Of a stretch of DNA of 11,490 nucleotides, positions 1-6,697 are shown one piece after another (within the stretch, counting starts at the first letter, position 1; the number at the start of each line of letters is the position of its first letter). The DNA is from CAZIIK01 sp964539235 (GTDB lineage: Bacteria > Pseudomonadota > Gammaproteobacteria > Francisellales > CACEW01). The stretch lies in the NCBI GenBank assembly GCA_964539235.1, contig CAZIIK010000110.1, positions 1 to 11,490 on the forward strand, read 5' to 3'. The notes under the pieces were generated by a model. The model worked only from the letters and a program-made list of their open reading frames with translations, was not told the DNA's origin and made no database searches. The position numbers and the translations under genes are program-made.

Positions 1-38
1 GATAGCTCAGCAGCCAAATTTCCTGTAACATTTTGCAT
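1..38 (-). CDS. 5' end of an unidentified gene, cut by the window edge
   Basis: Reading the minus strand, an ATG at 36-38 opens a frame that stays open to the window edge and gives MQNVTGNLAAEL. A strong ribosome binding site, AGGAG (48-52), lies 9 bases before the ATG. That spacing is the main reason to accept so short a fragment as a real gene start. Twelve residues are too few to assign a family. The leader can fold over the ribosome binding site (see 41-98). Confidence 0.45.
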   Translation of the reverse strand, partial: MQNVTGNLAAEL

Positions 39-40
39 GT

Positions 41-98
41 GGCGTATCTCCTATTTTTGTTGACTTATTTTTGCTGAAAATAGACAACAGGATACGCC
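41..98 (-). promoter_or_regulatory. Leader hairpin covering a ribosome binding site
   Basis: GGCGTATC (41-48) is the exact reverse complement of GATACGCC (91-98). Inside it, CTATTTT (51-57) matches AAAATAG (77-83). In the minus-strand transcript these form an 8-bp outer stem and a 7-bp inner stem, with the AGGAG ribosome binding site of the gene starting at 38 lying across their junction. The fold would limit ribosome access, as in an RNA thermometer or a translational switch. The base pairing is visible; the regulatory role is inference. Confidence 0.35.
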
Positions 99-106
99 GC
101 TTCACT

Positions 107-191
107 CACACTGTCATACACCAGAAATTATCATAACTCGCGTCTGAGGCATGGATGCCGAAGTCGAGCATCCATGGAGATTGACACTGTG
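107..191. repeat. Nested inverted repeats in non-coding DNA
   Basis: The inner arms CATGGATGC (150-158) and GCATCCATG (168-176) are perfect 9-bp complements around a 9-base loop. They are enclosed by an outer pair, CACACTGTCA (107-116) and TGACACTGTG (182-191), which match at 9 of 10 positions. No T-run follows on either strand, so this is not a standard intrinsic terminator. It could be a dispersed palindromic repeat or a protein-binding site. I see no coding sequence here. Confidence 0.4.
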
Positions 192-236
192 TAATGAAAC
201 TATGAAAAGCCGTCTAGTTTTTCTGAAATAAATAAA

Positions 237-248
237 AGTTTATAAACT
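237..248. promoter_or_regulatory. 12-bp perfect palindrome, possible operator
   Basis: AGTTTATAAACT reads the same on both strands. It sits about 9 bases upstream of the putative -35 region of the promoter at 257-285, in A/T-rich DNA. Its position suits a site for a dimeric regulator, but A/T-rich palindromes of this length can arise by chance. Confidence 0.25.
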
Positions 249-256
249 ATTTTTAC

Positions 257-285
257 TATTGATTAAGCACCATCTTTGATACAAT
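257..285 (+). promoter_or_regulatory. Putative sigma70 promoter with extended -10
   Basis: TACAAT (280-285) is preceded by TGA, giving the extended -10 form TGnTACAAT. A weak -35, TATTGA (257-262), lies 17 bases upstream. Transcription would start near 292 and run into the broken small gene at 358. The leader contains a 6-bp hairpin, GCTCAA (292-297) with TTGAGC (308-313). Confidence 0.45.
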
Positions 286-357
286 TCAGCCGCTCAATTT
301 GGATATGTTGAGCACAATGCGCAGGATAGCGCGATAGATAATCAAGGAGGGATAATT

Positions 358-763
358 ATGCCTACAGGTATCGGCGTTTCTGACGCCTATGCGTTTTATG
401 TTAAACCACTCGAAACCATTGAAGCCATGTAAAGAGTTGGATTGATCGAAGCCGCTTGTAAGTTAGGGAATCAAGGTATGGCCTTAGTGCTGAAAGGCCT
501 GCGAGAGTACTTCCAGGCTAACCCCGTTAGCACACAACACGAAAAATTTGGTAATTTCAAAGACCTTGCCGATGCAATTAAATCTAAGTGGGGTGGTGAT
601 GGTTTAAATTATGTTTCAGTCTACTTAGATACTCGATTTCCTGGTCAGAGCGGCTCTGTCACGTTGGGTTAATCGACAGCATATTGTCGCTGAGCTTGTT
701 AATTCTGCATTAAATACAGTATTCAACACGCTCAGTTGGCAGTCCAGACATCTGAATGGTTAG
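358..763 (+). pseudogene. Small unknown gene, probably broken by a stop and a frameshift
   Basis: A very good ribosome binding site, AAGGAGGG (344-351), precedes ATG 358. That frame gives 24 residues (MPTGIGVSDAYAFYVKPLET..) and ends at TAA 430-432. The same frame then stays open from 433 to TAA 670-672, with residues such as EAACKLGNQGMALVLKGLRE and WGGDGLNYVSVYLDTRFPG. Near its end, the +1 frame becomes open and protein-like (RWVNRQHIVAELVNSALNTV.. from 662) until TAG 761-763. One product of about 135 residues with a nonsense mutation and a frameshift near 644-661 explains all three pieces. Alternatives are a 24-codon leader peptide followed by a 76-codon gene starting at TTG 442 or a later ATG. 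The tail overlaps the stop codon of the convergent aminotransferase. I do not recognise the family. Confidence 0.5.
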
Positions 764-1932
764 TAAACCGCCGCAATACTTTTGCCGATCTTATCCAGAT
801 TATGCTGATTGATTCCAGCGACATTGATGCGTCCAGAATCGAGGATATATACACCGTGATCTTCGCGCAGCGCTTGGGCTTGTGCGACGCTGCAGTCGAT
901 GGAGGAAAACAAACCATTCTGCGCGCGGATATAGTTAAAATCCTGGCCAGTTTGCTCACTGAGTTGTGTGGCAAATACCTGGCGGATTTGGTGTAAGCGT
1001 TGGTTCATCATATTTAAATCTTCATGCCAAACCTGGCGTAGCGCCGCATCCGACAGAATGGTTGCAACAATTTTGGCGCCGTGTGCGGGTGGATTCGAAT
1101 ACATAGCCCGTACGATTTTTTTCAGGTGGCTGACCACATTGGCGATCATGTTTTTATCATTCAACATCACGCACAATGCGCCGGTGCGTTCGTTATATAA
1201 TCCAAAATTTTTGGAAAATGAGTTGGCGATAAATACGTCATGGCCTTGTCGCACGAAGTAGCGAATGATCGCCATATCTTCATCGATGCCCTGGGCAAAA
1301 CCCGCGTATGCGCAATCCAAAATCAATGCGACACCTTTGGCATGCAAACATTCAGAAATAGTGTCCCATTGGTCAGGATTGAGATCAGCGCCAGTTGGGT
1401 TATGACACACGGCGTGCAACAGCAAGTAATCGCCGGCTTTCATGGTGTCTAAATCCATCATCATGTTATCAAAGGTTAGGCAATGCTGTGTTTTGTTGTA
1501 ATAGGCATAATCGCTCGTGCGTAAGCCCGCCGTATTAAAAATTGCATGGTGGTTAGCCCAGGTCGGGTTGCTAATCCAAATGGTTGCATCGGGGGTATGT
1601 TGTCGAATGAATTCGGCCAGAATGCGTAATGCGCCCGTGCCGCCTGGCGCTTGCATCACATCAAATTGCGGGTGATTGTCTGCACCCAATGTCAGATCCA
1701 ATACCTGTTGACGGTATTGTGTGTCACCGGCAATGCCCAAATACACCTTGGTTTTTTCGGCTGCCCAAATGCGTTCTTCTGCCCTTTTAACCGCGTCGAG
1801 TACTGGTACTTGGTCCGTTTCGTCTTTGTAGACACCATTGGTCAAGTTGACTTTGTCCGTGCGGGTGTCCGCTTCATATTGTTCGATCAAGCCAAAAATT
1901 TTGTCTTTCGGGGCAGCGTCTAGCGTAAACAT
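760..1932 (-). CDS. Class-I aminotransferase, aspartate/aromatic type (AspC/TyrB family)
   Basis: A cytoplasmic pyridoxal-phosphate enzyme that moves an amino group between aspartate or aromatic amino acids and 2-oxoglutarate. The 390 residues are close to the usual 396-397. Visible family signatures are GVYKDE (33-38), APGGTGALR (95-103), SNPTWANH (121-128), CHNPTG with the cofactor-contacting Asn178, Asp206 in ILDCAYAGFAQG, and SFSKNFGLYNER with the Schiff-base Lys241. Arg368 in SGRINVAG fits the substrate-carboxylate arginine. I chose ATG 1930-1932 because MFTLDAAP lines up with the E. coli AspC N-terminus; a GTG four codons upstream (1942-1944) is possible. Motifs alone do not separate AspC from TyrB, so I give no symbol. 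It is transcribed in the same direction as fic but probably from its own promoter in the 104-bp gap. Confidence 0.93.
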   Translation of the reverse strand: MFTLDAAPKDKIFGLIEQYEADTRTDKVNLTNGVYKDETDQVPVLDAVKRAEERIWAAEKTKVYLGIAGDTQYRQQVLDLTLGADNHPQFDVMQAPGGTGALRILAEFIRQHTPDATIWISNPTWANHHAIFNTAGLRTSDYAYYNKTQHCLTFDNMMMDLDTMKAGDYLLLHAVCHNPTGADLNPDQWDTISECLHAKGVALILDCAYAGFAQGIDEDMAIIRYFVRQGHDVFIANSFSKNFGLYNERTGALCVMLNDKNMIANVVSHLKKIVRAMYSNPPAHGAKIVATILSDAALRQVWHEDLNMMNQRLHQIRQVFATQLSEQTGQDFNYIRAQNGLFSSIDCSVAQAQALREDHGVYILDSGRINVAGINQHNLDKIGKSIAAVY

Positions 1933-1967
1933 GTCTGGGTTCACTCATTTGATTCCATAGCCGCGAG

Positions 1968-1995
1968 ATTGTAGCACAATGATTTGAGGCGTAAC
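1968..1995 (-). promoter_or_regulatory. Putative promoter of the aminotransferase gene
   Basis: On the minus strand TACAAT (1968-1973) is preceded by TGC, forming an extended -10. A weak -35-like GTTACG (1990-1995) lies 16 bases upstream and matches the consensus at only 3 of 6 positions. The predicted start near 1961 leaves a leader of about 30 bases. Confidence 0.45.
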
Positions 1996-2036
1996 CATGG
2001 TTTTTCGGGACCTGCTGAGTTGCTGATGGCGTAGTC

Positions 2037-3149
2037 TTATATTTCTCCATTATGAGGCAATCTGTAACTGGTGCTGCGCCCACCGCCCGGGTTTTGGATC
2101 AAGATATGTCGGTCTTTCAAGTTCTGAATATCACGTAACGCCGTGTCATTCGAGCATTTGGCAAGCTTGGCATATTTGGAGGTGTTCATGAAACCTACAA
2201 AATGATCTTCTAACATGCGATTAATAATCAGGCGTTGGCGATCATTCACCGGTTTTTTATTAATCATATCCCAGAGCTGGGCCTTAAATAGCACATGGCT
2301 CAGTATGGTTTCAGCATGACCAATGGCACGTCCTAAGCAATCTAAAAACCAAGACAACCAACCAGTGAGGTCGGGGGTGGCACGTTGTTGTGTTTCGAGT
2401 TGGTCGTAGTAATGCCTGCGTTCAGACTCGATTTGTGTGGACAGGCTATAAAATCGCTCTTGTGTATTATCTGCACGCGCTAGGGCCATATCGCCAATTG
2501 CTCGAGTAATTCGTCCATTACCATCTTCAAAGGGGTGGATGGTCACAAACCAGAAATGTGCAATGCCGGCTTTGATAACGGGGTCAGTGTTATCACTGTT
2601 GGCAAACCATGCCAGGAATGATTGCATTTCTTGCGCCACACGATCGGCATCTGGTGCTTCAAAATGGATCTTTTCTCGGCCGATAGGGCCTGACACGACC
2701 TGCATGGGACCTGTTTCGGCAGTGCGCCAGTTGCCAACCGTAATCTGATGCATGCCATTGCGTCCTGTTGGGAATAGCGCAGCATGCCAGCCAAATAGGC
2801 GTTGTTGGGTCAGTGGTGCAGAAAAATGTTGTGTGGCATCCAACATCATCTCAACAACACTTTCGACGCCTCGGGTTATTGGGATCAATCCTGCCGCATC
2901 AATGCCCAGTCGACGAGCAATAGATGAATGAACTTCTGTAGGGTTAAGGTTTTCTCCTTCAATTGCAGAGGACTTGACAATGTCATTTGTCAGTGTGTTT
3001 AAGCTGGCTTCGCATTTGAGTTCAAAGCCTAACCCCTCCATGCGGCCGAGCAACCACCCTTGGCGATGGCGTACATCAGCCAACTTAGCTGCCAGTGCTT
3101 CGGTATCCCATGTAAAGTTTGACCAGTTCTGATATTCGTGGATCCACAT
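2037..3149 (-). CDS. Fic family protein adenylyltransferase with C-terminal winged helix
   Basis: Fic enzymes usually transfer AMP from ATP to a hydroxyl group on a target protein. The full active-site motif HPFEDGNGRITR is present at 205-216, with catalytic His205, acidic Glu208 and Asp209, and the Asn211/Arg213 nucleotide contacts. An N-terminal inhibitory motif, SSAIEG (Ser60, Glu64, Gly65), fits S/TxxxE(G/N) and makes this a class II, self-inhibited Fic. Residues 1-55 resemble the DUF4172-type N-terminus. Residues of about 300-366 look like a winged helix (MNTSKYAKLAKCSNDTALRD). Length and order match the Shewanella oneidensis SoFic type of about 372 residues. I chose ATG 3149 because MWIHEYQNWSNFTW is the family's typical start; the 16 codons upstream run through the promoter. 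The target protein is unknown. All key residues are intact. Confidence 0.92.
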   Translation of the reverse strand: MWIHEYQNWSNFTWDTEALAAKLADVRHRQGWLLGRMEGLGFELKCEASLNTLTNDIVKSSAIEGENLNPTEVHSSIARRLGIDAAGLIPITRGVESVVEMMLDATQHFSAPLTQQRLFGWHAALFPTGRNGMHQITVGNWRTAETGPMQVVSGPIGREKIHFEAPDADRVAQEMQSFLAWFANSDNTDPVIKAGIAHFWFVTIHPFEDGNGRITRAIGDMALARADNTQERFYSLSTQIESERRHYYDQLETQQRATPDLTGWLSWFLDCLGRAIGHAETILSHVLFKAQLWDMINKKPVNDRQRLIINRMLEDHFVGFMNTSKYAKLAKCSNDTALRDIQNLKDRHILIQNPGGGRSTSYRLPHNGEI

Positions 3150-3151
3150 AT

Positions 3152-3225
3152 TAATCACCGCATATTTTGCTGTTATTATACGACTTATTATCCGCAAAGT
3201 TAAGCATAATCACCGTATATTGTGC
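3152..3225 (-). promoter_or_regulatory. Direct repeats around the fic promoter, possible operators
   Basis: On the minus strand GCACAATATACGGTGATTA (3207-3225) and GCAAAATATGCGGTGATTA (3152-3170) match at 17 of 19 positions. One lies just upstream of the -35 box; the other covers the transcription start and leader. A weaker third copy with TGCGGATAATAA lies in the spacer between -35 and -10 (about 3186-3197). The layout suits a repressor that blocks fic. The winged helix at the Fic C-terminus is one candidate binder, which is inference. Confidence 0.5.
3175..3203 (-). promoter_or_regulatory. Putative fic promoter
   Basis: On the minus strand a consensus -10 TATAAT (3175-3180) lies 17 bases downstream of TTAACT (3198-3203), which matches the -35 consensus at 4 of 6 positions. 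Transcription would start near 3168, about 20 bases before the ATG at 3149. Confidence 0.6.
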
Positions 3226-3273
3226 ATGGATTATGCCTGTATTTACCGCAGTCATGTCGATGAATCCAAAAAC

Positions 3274-3302
3274 TTGCTAATTCAAAGCGGCCAAGATAGG
3301 CT
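3274..3302 (+). promoter_or_regulatory. Weak candidate promoter of the trmB operon
   Basis: TTGCTA (3274-3279) matches -35 at 4 of 6 positions. TAGGCT (3297-3302), 17 bases later, matches -10 at 3 of 6. The expected start near 3309 would leave a leader of about 22 bases before ATG 3331 and would exclude an earlier start for trmB. The score is modest. Confidence 0.3.
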
Positions 3303-3330
3303 TGCCCGATTGTTTTTTCAGAGCTTAGAC

Positions 3331-4026
3331 ATGTCGACTGAACCGACTAAAAGCATTCGCAGCTTTGTGCGCCGTCAAGGCCGCATGACGCCAGGCCAAA
3401 AGCAGGCGTTGGCCACGCATTGGCCAACTTATGGTTTGGGGATTGCGCACGGCCAGCAAGATTTACACTCCTTATTTGACCAACCCGCGCCGTGCGTCTG
3501 TGAAATTGGCTTTGGGATGGGAGATAGTCTATTGGCGATGGCGGTTGATAATCCTGCCATCAACTATGTAGGTATTGAGGTGCATCAACCAGGTGTTGGT
3601 ATGCTGCTGAAAAATATTGTACGTGCCGGTGTCGATAACATTCGACTGTATCAAGAAGATGCTCGTGAAGTGCTTGCCCGTTGTCTGGCGGATGAAAGTT
3701 TGGCGGGTGTGCAATTATTCTTTCCCGATCCATGGCCGAAGAAGCGTCACCATAAAAGACGCATTGTGCAAGCCGATTTTTTAGATTTAATTTACGCCAA
3801 ATTGCAGCCGCAGGGTTTTTTCCATTTAGCGACTGATTGGCAGCCTTGTGCTGAGGAAGTGCTAGAAAAGTTATTAGCTGATCCGCGTTTCAATAATCGC
3901 TATGGCGCTGCATACTTTGCACCAGATCGCGCGGGGCGACCGGAAACTAAATTTGAGCGTCGTGGCCAACGTCTGGGTCATGGGGTATGGGATTTGGTAT
4001 TCGAAAAACAGAGTTCAGCTGCATGA
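3331..4026 (+). CDS. trmB: tRNA (guanine-N7)-methyltransferase TrmB
   Basis: A cytoplasmic enzyme that uses S-adenosylmethionine to make m7G at position 46 in the variable loop of tRNA. The 231 residues are near the 239 of E. coli TrmB. Motifs in order are SIRSFVRRQGRMTPGQ (8-23), the SAM-binding EIGFGMGDS (58-66), VGIEVH (80-85), the family hallmark FPDPWPKKRHHKRR (131-144), and TKFERRGQRLGHGVWDL (206-222), all intact. I chose ATG 3331 because homology begins there. The frame extends upstream to a TTG at 3220, but that stretch has no family similarity and overlaps the fic control region. The ribosome binding site is weak. The stop TGA overlaps the start of rsmB (ATGA), so translation is probably coupled. 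First gene of the operon. Confidence 0.95.
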   Translation: MSTEPTKSIRSFVRRQGRMTPGQKQALATHWPTYGLGIAHGQQDLHSLFDQPAPCVCEIGFGMGDSLLAMAVDNPAINYVGIEVHQPGVGMLLKNIVRAGVDNIRLYQEDAREVLARCLADESLAGVQLFFPDPWPKKRHHKRRIVQADFLDLIYAKLQPQGFFHLATDWQPCAEEVLEKLLADPRFNNRYGAAYFAPDRAGRPETKFERRGQRLGHGVWDLVFEKQSSAA

Positions 4027-5303
4027 ATATAAGACGTATCGCTGCAGAGCAATTGGCGCAGGTAATTGGCGCAGGTAAATCTTTGTCCGACCATCCTGCC
4101 TTAGCGAAATGCAGTGCCGCAGATCGGGCCTGGTGTCATGCGGCGGTCTATGGCGTTTTGCGGCGTTATTATTGCTTATCAGCGTGTTTGTCACAGTTGT
4201 TACAGAAGCCTTTAAAAGCCAAAGAAGCCCAGGTGCAGGCATTTTTATTGTTGGGGCTATATCAATTGCATTTCATGCGCGTGCCAGCCCACGCGGCGAT
4301 TGCAGAAACCGTTGAAGCGGTAAAAGGCCTGCGTAAACCTTGGGCCGTAGGGTTGGTCAATGCAGTATTGCGGCGTTTTCAACGCACTGCTGAGGCCTTG
4401 ATGGCTGCCTTACCGGAACATGCGCGCCACAGTCATGCACCTTGGTTATTTCAGCATATTCAGCAGGATTGGCCTGAACAGGCAACTGATATTTTGACGC
4501 AGAATCTACAGCAACCACCACTGCATCTTTGCATTAACACCCAGAAAAACAGCCGGGCGGCGTATCAGGATTTATTAAAGTCCAGGGGTATTAAAAGCGA
4601 GCTGTCCACATTTTCTCCGGACGGTATTACGTTACAACAAGCGGTTGATGTGCCGTCACTGCCGCGATTCTCCGATGGTTATTGCCTGGTGCAGGATGTT
4701 GCGGCGCAACAGGCGGCGCAATTACTGGCCGTGGAACCCGGTATGCTTGTGTTAGATGCGTGTACAGCGCCTGGCGGTAAATTGTGTCATCTGTTAACCC
4801 AGGTGCCAGATGCGCAAGTGCTGGGATTAGATCATGACGCAAAGCGCTTGACACAAGTGAAACAAAATTTAACGCGTCTTGGTTTAAAGGCTGAACTGCG
4901 CTGTGCGGATGCTGGTCAAAACGACTGGTGGTCAGGTGAACCTTTTGCTCGCATTTTGTTGGATGCGCCGTGTTCGGCAACCGGTGTGATTCGGCGCCAT
5001 CCCGACATCCAGTTGTTACGCCAACCGGGTGATATTGTCGCGTTATCAGAAACGCAATATACAATGCTCGCTAATCTTTGGACGATGTTGGCACCAGGTG
5101 GGCGTTTGTTATATGCCACCTGTTCCATTCTGCGTCAGGAGAATGACCAAGCGATACAACGCTTTTTGCAGACGCATAATGATGCACACTGTGTCGACCT
5201 GGCTTTAAACGGTGGTGTACCAACCACTTATGGCTATCAATTTTTACCGACAGAACAAGGACCCGATGGGTTCTTTTACAGCTTATTGCAGAGGTTAACG
5301 TGA
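4023..5303 (+). CDS. rsmB: 16S rRNA (cytosine-967-C5)-methyltransferase RsmB
   Basis: Methylates C967 of 16S rRNA using S-adenosylmethionine during 30S subunit assembly. The 426 residues are close to the 429 of E. coli RsmB. The N-terminal 130 or so residues form the NusB-like RNA-binding domain (LGLYQLHFMRVPAHAAIAET, 77-96). The Rossmann methyltransferase follows, with SAM motif DACTAPGGK (245-253), DAPCSATGVIRRHPDI (314-329), and YATCSILRQEN (364-374). Both cysteines expected in catalysis are present, Cys367 as nucleophile and Cys317 for product release. The start ATG 4023 overlaps the trmB stop. The frame continues upstream to 3987, but only inside trmB. The stop TGA overlaps the GTG start of trkA. 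A 13-bp tandem repeat lies near the 5' end (4051-4076). Confidence 0.96.
   Translation: MNIRRIAAEQLAQVIGAGKSLSDHPALAKCSAADRAWCHAAVYGVLRRYYCLSACLSQLLQKPLKAKEAQVQAFLLLGLYQLHFMRVPAHAAIAETVEAVKGLRKPWAVGLVNAVLRRFQRTAEALMAALPEHARHSHAPWLFQHIQQDWPEQATDILTQNLQQPPLHLCINTQKNSRAAYQDLLKSRGIKSELSTFSPDGITLQQAVDVPSLPRFSDGYCLVQDVAAQQAAQLLAVEPGMLVLDACTAPGGKLCHLLTQVPDAQVLGLDHDAKRLTQVKQNLTRLGLKAELRCADAGQNDWWSGEPFARILLDAPCSATGVIRRHPDIQLLRQPGDIVALSETQYTMLANLWTMLAPGGRLLYATCSILRQENDQAIQRFLQTHNDAHCVDLALNGGVPTTYGYQFLPTEQGPDGFFYSLLQRLT
4051..4076 (+). repeat. 13-bp perfect tandem repeat inside rsmB
   Basis: AATTGGCGCAGGT occurs twice head to tail. The unit is not a multiple of three, so the two copies are read in different frames (QLAQ.. 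then VIGAG..). The protein still aligns to RsmB here, so the duplication has not broken the frame. It is a possible slippage site where loss or gain of one unit would inactivate the gene. Confidence 0.6.
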
Positions 5304-6676
5304 AAATTCTAATTTTGGGGGCTGGCCAAGTGGGCAGCACCTTGGCTGAAAATTTATCCGATGAACACGACATTACCATCATCGATCAAAACCAATCACA
5401 ACTTATGCGCTTGCAGCAGCGCATGGATATTCGCACGGTGGTCGGCATTGCCTCACATCCTGAGGTGTTAGAAGATGCGGGTGCTGAAGAAGCCGACATG
5501 CTGATCGCGGTGACCAGTAGCGATGAGGCCAATTTAATTGCCTGTCAGATTGCGTTCAGTTTGTTCAAAGTACCGACTAAAGTTGCGCGTGTGCGACATC
5601 GTACTATTTCTGATCAATCGGCTTTGTTTGGTCCGGGGCATTTGGCCGTTGATACTGTGATTAATCCAGCGCAATTGGTCACACGGCGGATTAAACGACA
5701 GATTGATCATCCTGGCACATTAATGATGTTAGATTTTGCTGAGGGTCTGATTCAAATGGCAGCAGTGCGTGCGATACCTGCTTCGCCACTGGTTGGCCGT
5801 CAGGTGAGAGAGCTGTGCCAAGATTTAGCCGATGTGCCGGTGAAATTAGTCAGTGTAATCCGCAATGGTCAGGCGCTATTAGCGACGGATGATTTGTTGA
5901 TCGAAGCGCATGATGAAGTGTACTACTGTACCGAGCCTGAGCACGTCAATACCATTACGCAAATTTTACTGGAGCAAGAGCAGCGTTATCGACGCATCAT
6001 GCTCGCGGGCGGAGGCCACATTGGTATTGCGTTGGCGCAAGCTTTGGAAAACGATTACAAAGTCAAATTATTAGACAGCAATACCAAGCAATGTGAGATG
6101 GCAGCAGAACAGTTGCATAAAGCAGTGGTGCTCAATGGGGATGCAGCGGATGAAGCCTTGTTGACCAGTGAAAATATCGACGAGGTCGATTTGTTCTGTT
6201 CAATTACCAATGACGACGAAGCCAATATTATGTCAGCCATCGTGGCGAAACGTTTAGGGGCTAAGCGGACTGTTGCTTTGGTCAATCGTCAAACCTATGC
6301 GCACTATTTGATTGAACGCAGTCCCGATATAGACATGGCCATTTCGCCACAACGTATTACCGGCGGTAAGTTGTTAACTTTTTTGCGTAAAGGCGACATG
6401 GTGAATGTGTACCCATTGTCTTGGTGTCACGCGGAAGCGATTGAGGTCATTGCTCATGGTGACGAAAAATCCTCCAAGATTATTGGCAAAAATTTGGCTG
6501 ACATTCGATTGCCGGATGACACCGCTGTCGCAGCGTTGTTGCGTCATGAGCAAGTCATTATGGCGCAGGATGATGTTGTCATTGAAGCTGGCGACCACGT
6601 GATTTTATTCGTCGGCGATAAACGCCATGTCGGCGATATCGAAGCCCTGTTTCAAGTTGCACCTAGCTTTATGTAA
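5300..6676 (+). CDS. trkA: Trk system potassium uptake regulatory subunit TrkA
   Basis: The cytoplasmic nucleotide-binding subunit that sits under the TrkH membrane protein and gates potassium uptake through NAD(H) or ATP/ADP binding. At 458 residues it equals the E. coli length. It has two RCK units. The first Rossmann fold starts with MKILILGAGQVGSTLA (1-16) and the second with IMLAGGGHIGIALA (233-246). Each fold is followed by a TrkA-C domain (about 140-225 and 370-455). The acidic ends of the nucleotide sites, IIDQN (27-31) and LLDSN (257-261), are present. GTG 5300 overlaps the rsmB stop (GTGA), with AGAGG just upstream as ribosome binding site. The rsmB-trkA junction is common in gammaproteobacteria. 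trkH follows after 21 bases. Confidence 0.97.
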   Translation: MKILILGAGQVGSTLAENLSDEHDITIIDQNQSQLMRLQQRMDIRTVVGIASHPEVLEDAGAEEADMLIAVTSSDEANLIACQIAFSLFKVPTKVARVRHRTISDQSALFGPGHLAVDTVINPAQLVTRRIKRQIDHPGTLMMLDFAEGLIQMAAVRAIPASPLVGRQVRELCQDLADVPVKLVSVIRNGQALLATDDLLIEAHDEVYYCTEPEHVNTITQILLEQEQRYRRIMLAGGGHIGIALAQALENDYKVKLLDSNTKQCEMAAEQLHKAVVLNGDAADEALLTSENIDEVDLFCSITNDDEANIMSAIVAKRLGAKRTVALVNRQTYAHYLIERSPDIDMAISPQRITGGKLLTFLRKGDMVNVYPLSWCHAEAIEVIAHGDEKSSKIIGKNLADIRLPDDTAVAALLRHEQVIMAQDDVVIEAGDHVILFVGDKRHVGDIEALFQVAPSFM

Positions 6677-6697
6677 TTGGGCGGAGGTCAAGACAAT

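Noticed and set aside
181..206. TTGACA at 181 as the -35 of a promoter with TATGAA
   Set aside because: The spacing is only 14 bases and the -10 is poor; the extended -10 at 280-285 is better.
690..735. Long imperfect hairpin (CTGAGC..GCTCAG) as a terminator between convergent genes
   Set aside because: It has several bulges, no T-run on either strand, and lies in the putative tail of the broken small gene.
3150..3197. Extension of fic by 16 codons
   Set aside because: It would place the start upstream of the TATAAT box; MWIHEYQNW is the typical family start.
3220..3330. Extension of trmB to an upstream TTG
   Set aside because: The 37 added residues have no TrmB similarity, there is no ribosome binding site, and the stretch overlaps the fic operator region; ATG 3331 fits the family start.
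3987..4022. Earlier start for rsmB inside trmB
   Set aside because: ATG 4023 matches the RsmB N-terminus and gives the usual ATGA overlap with the trmB stop.
4627..5064. 145-codon open frame on the minus strand opposite rsmB
   Set aside because: It lies wholly within the well-supported rsmB gene, has no recognisable motif and is a reading-frame shadow.
6677..6697. TTG start for trkH
   Set aside because: It would encode MGGGQDN over the GGAGG ribosome binding site that serves ATG 6698.
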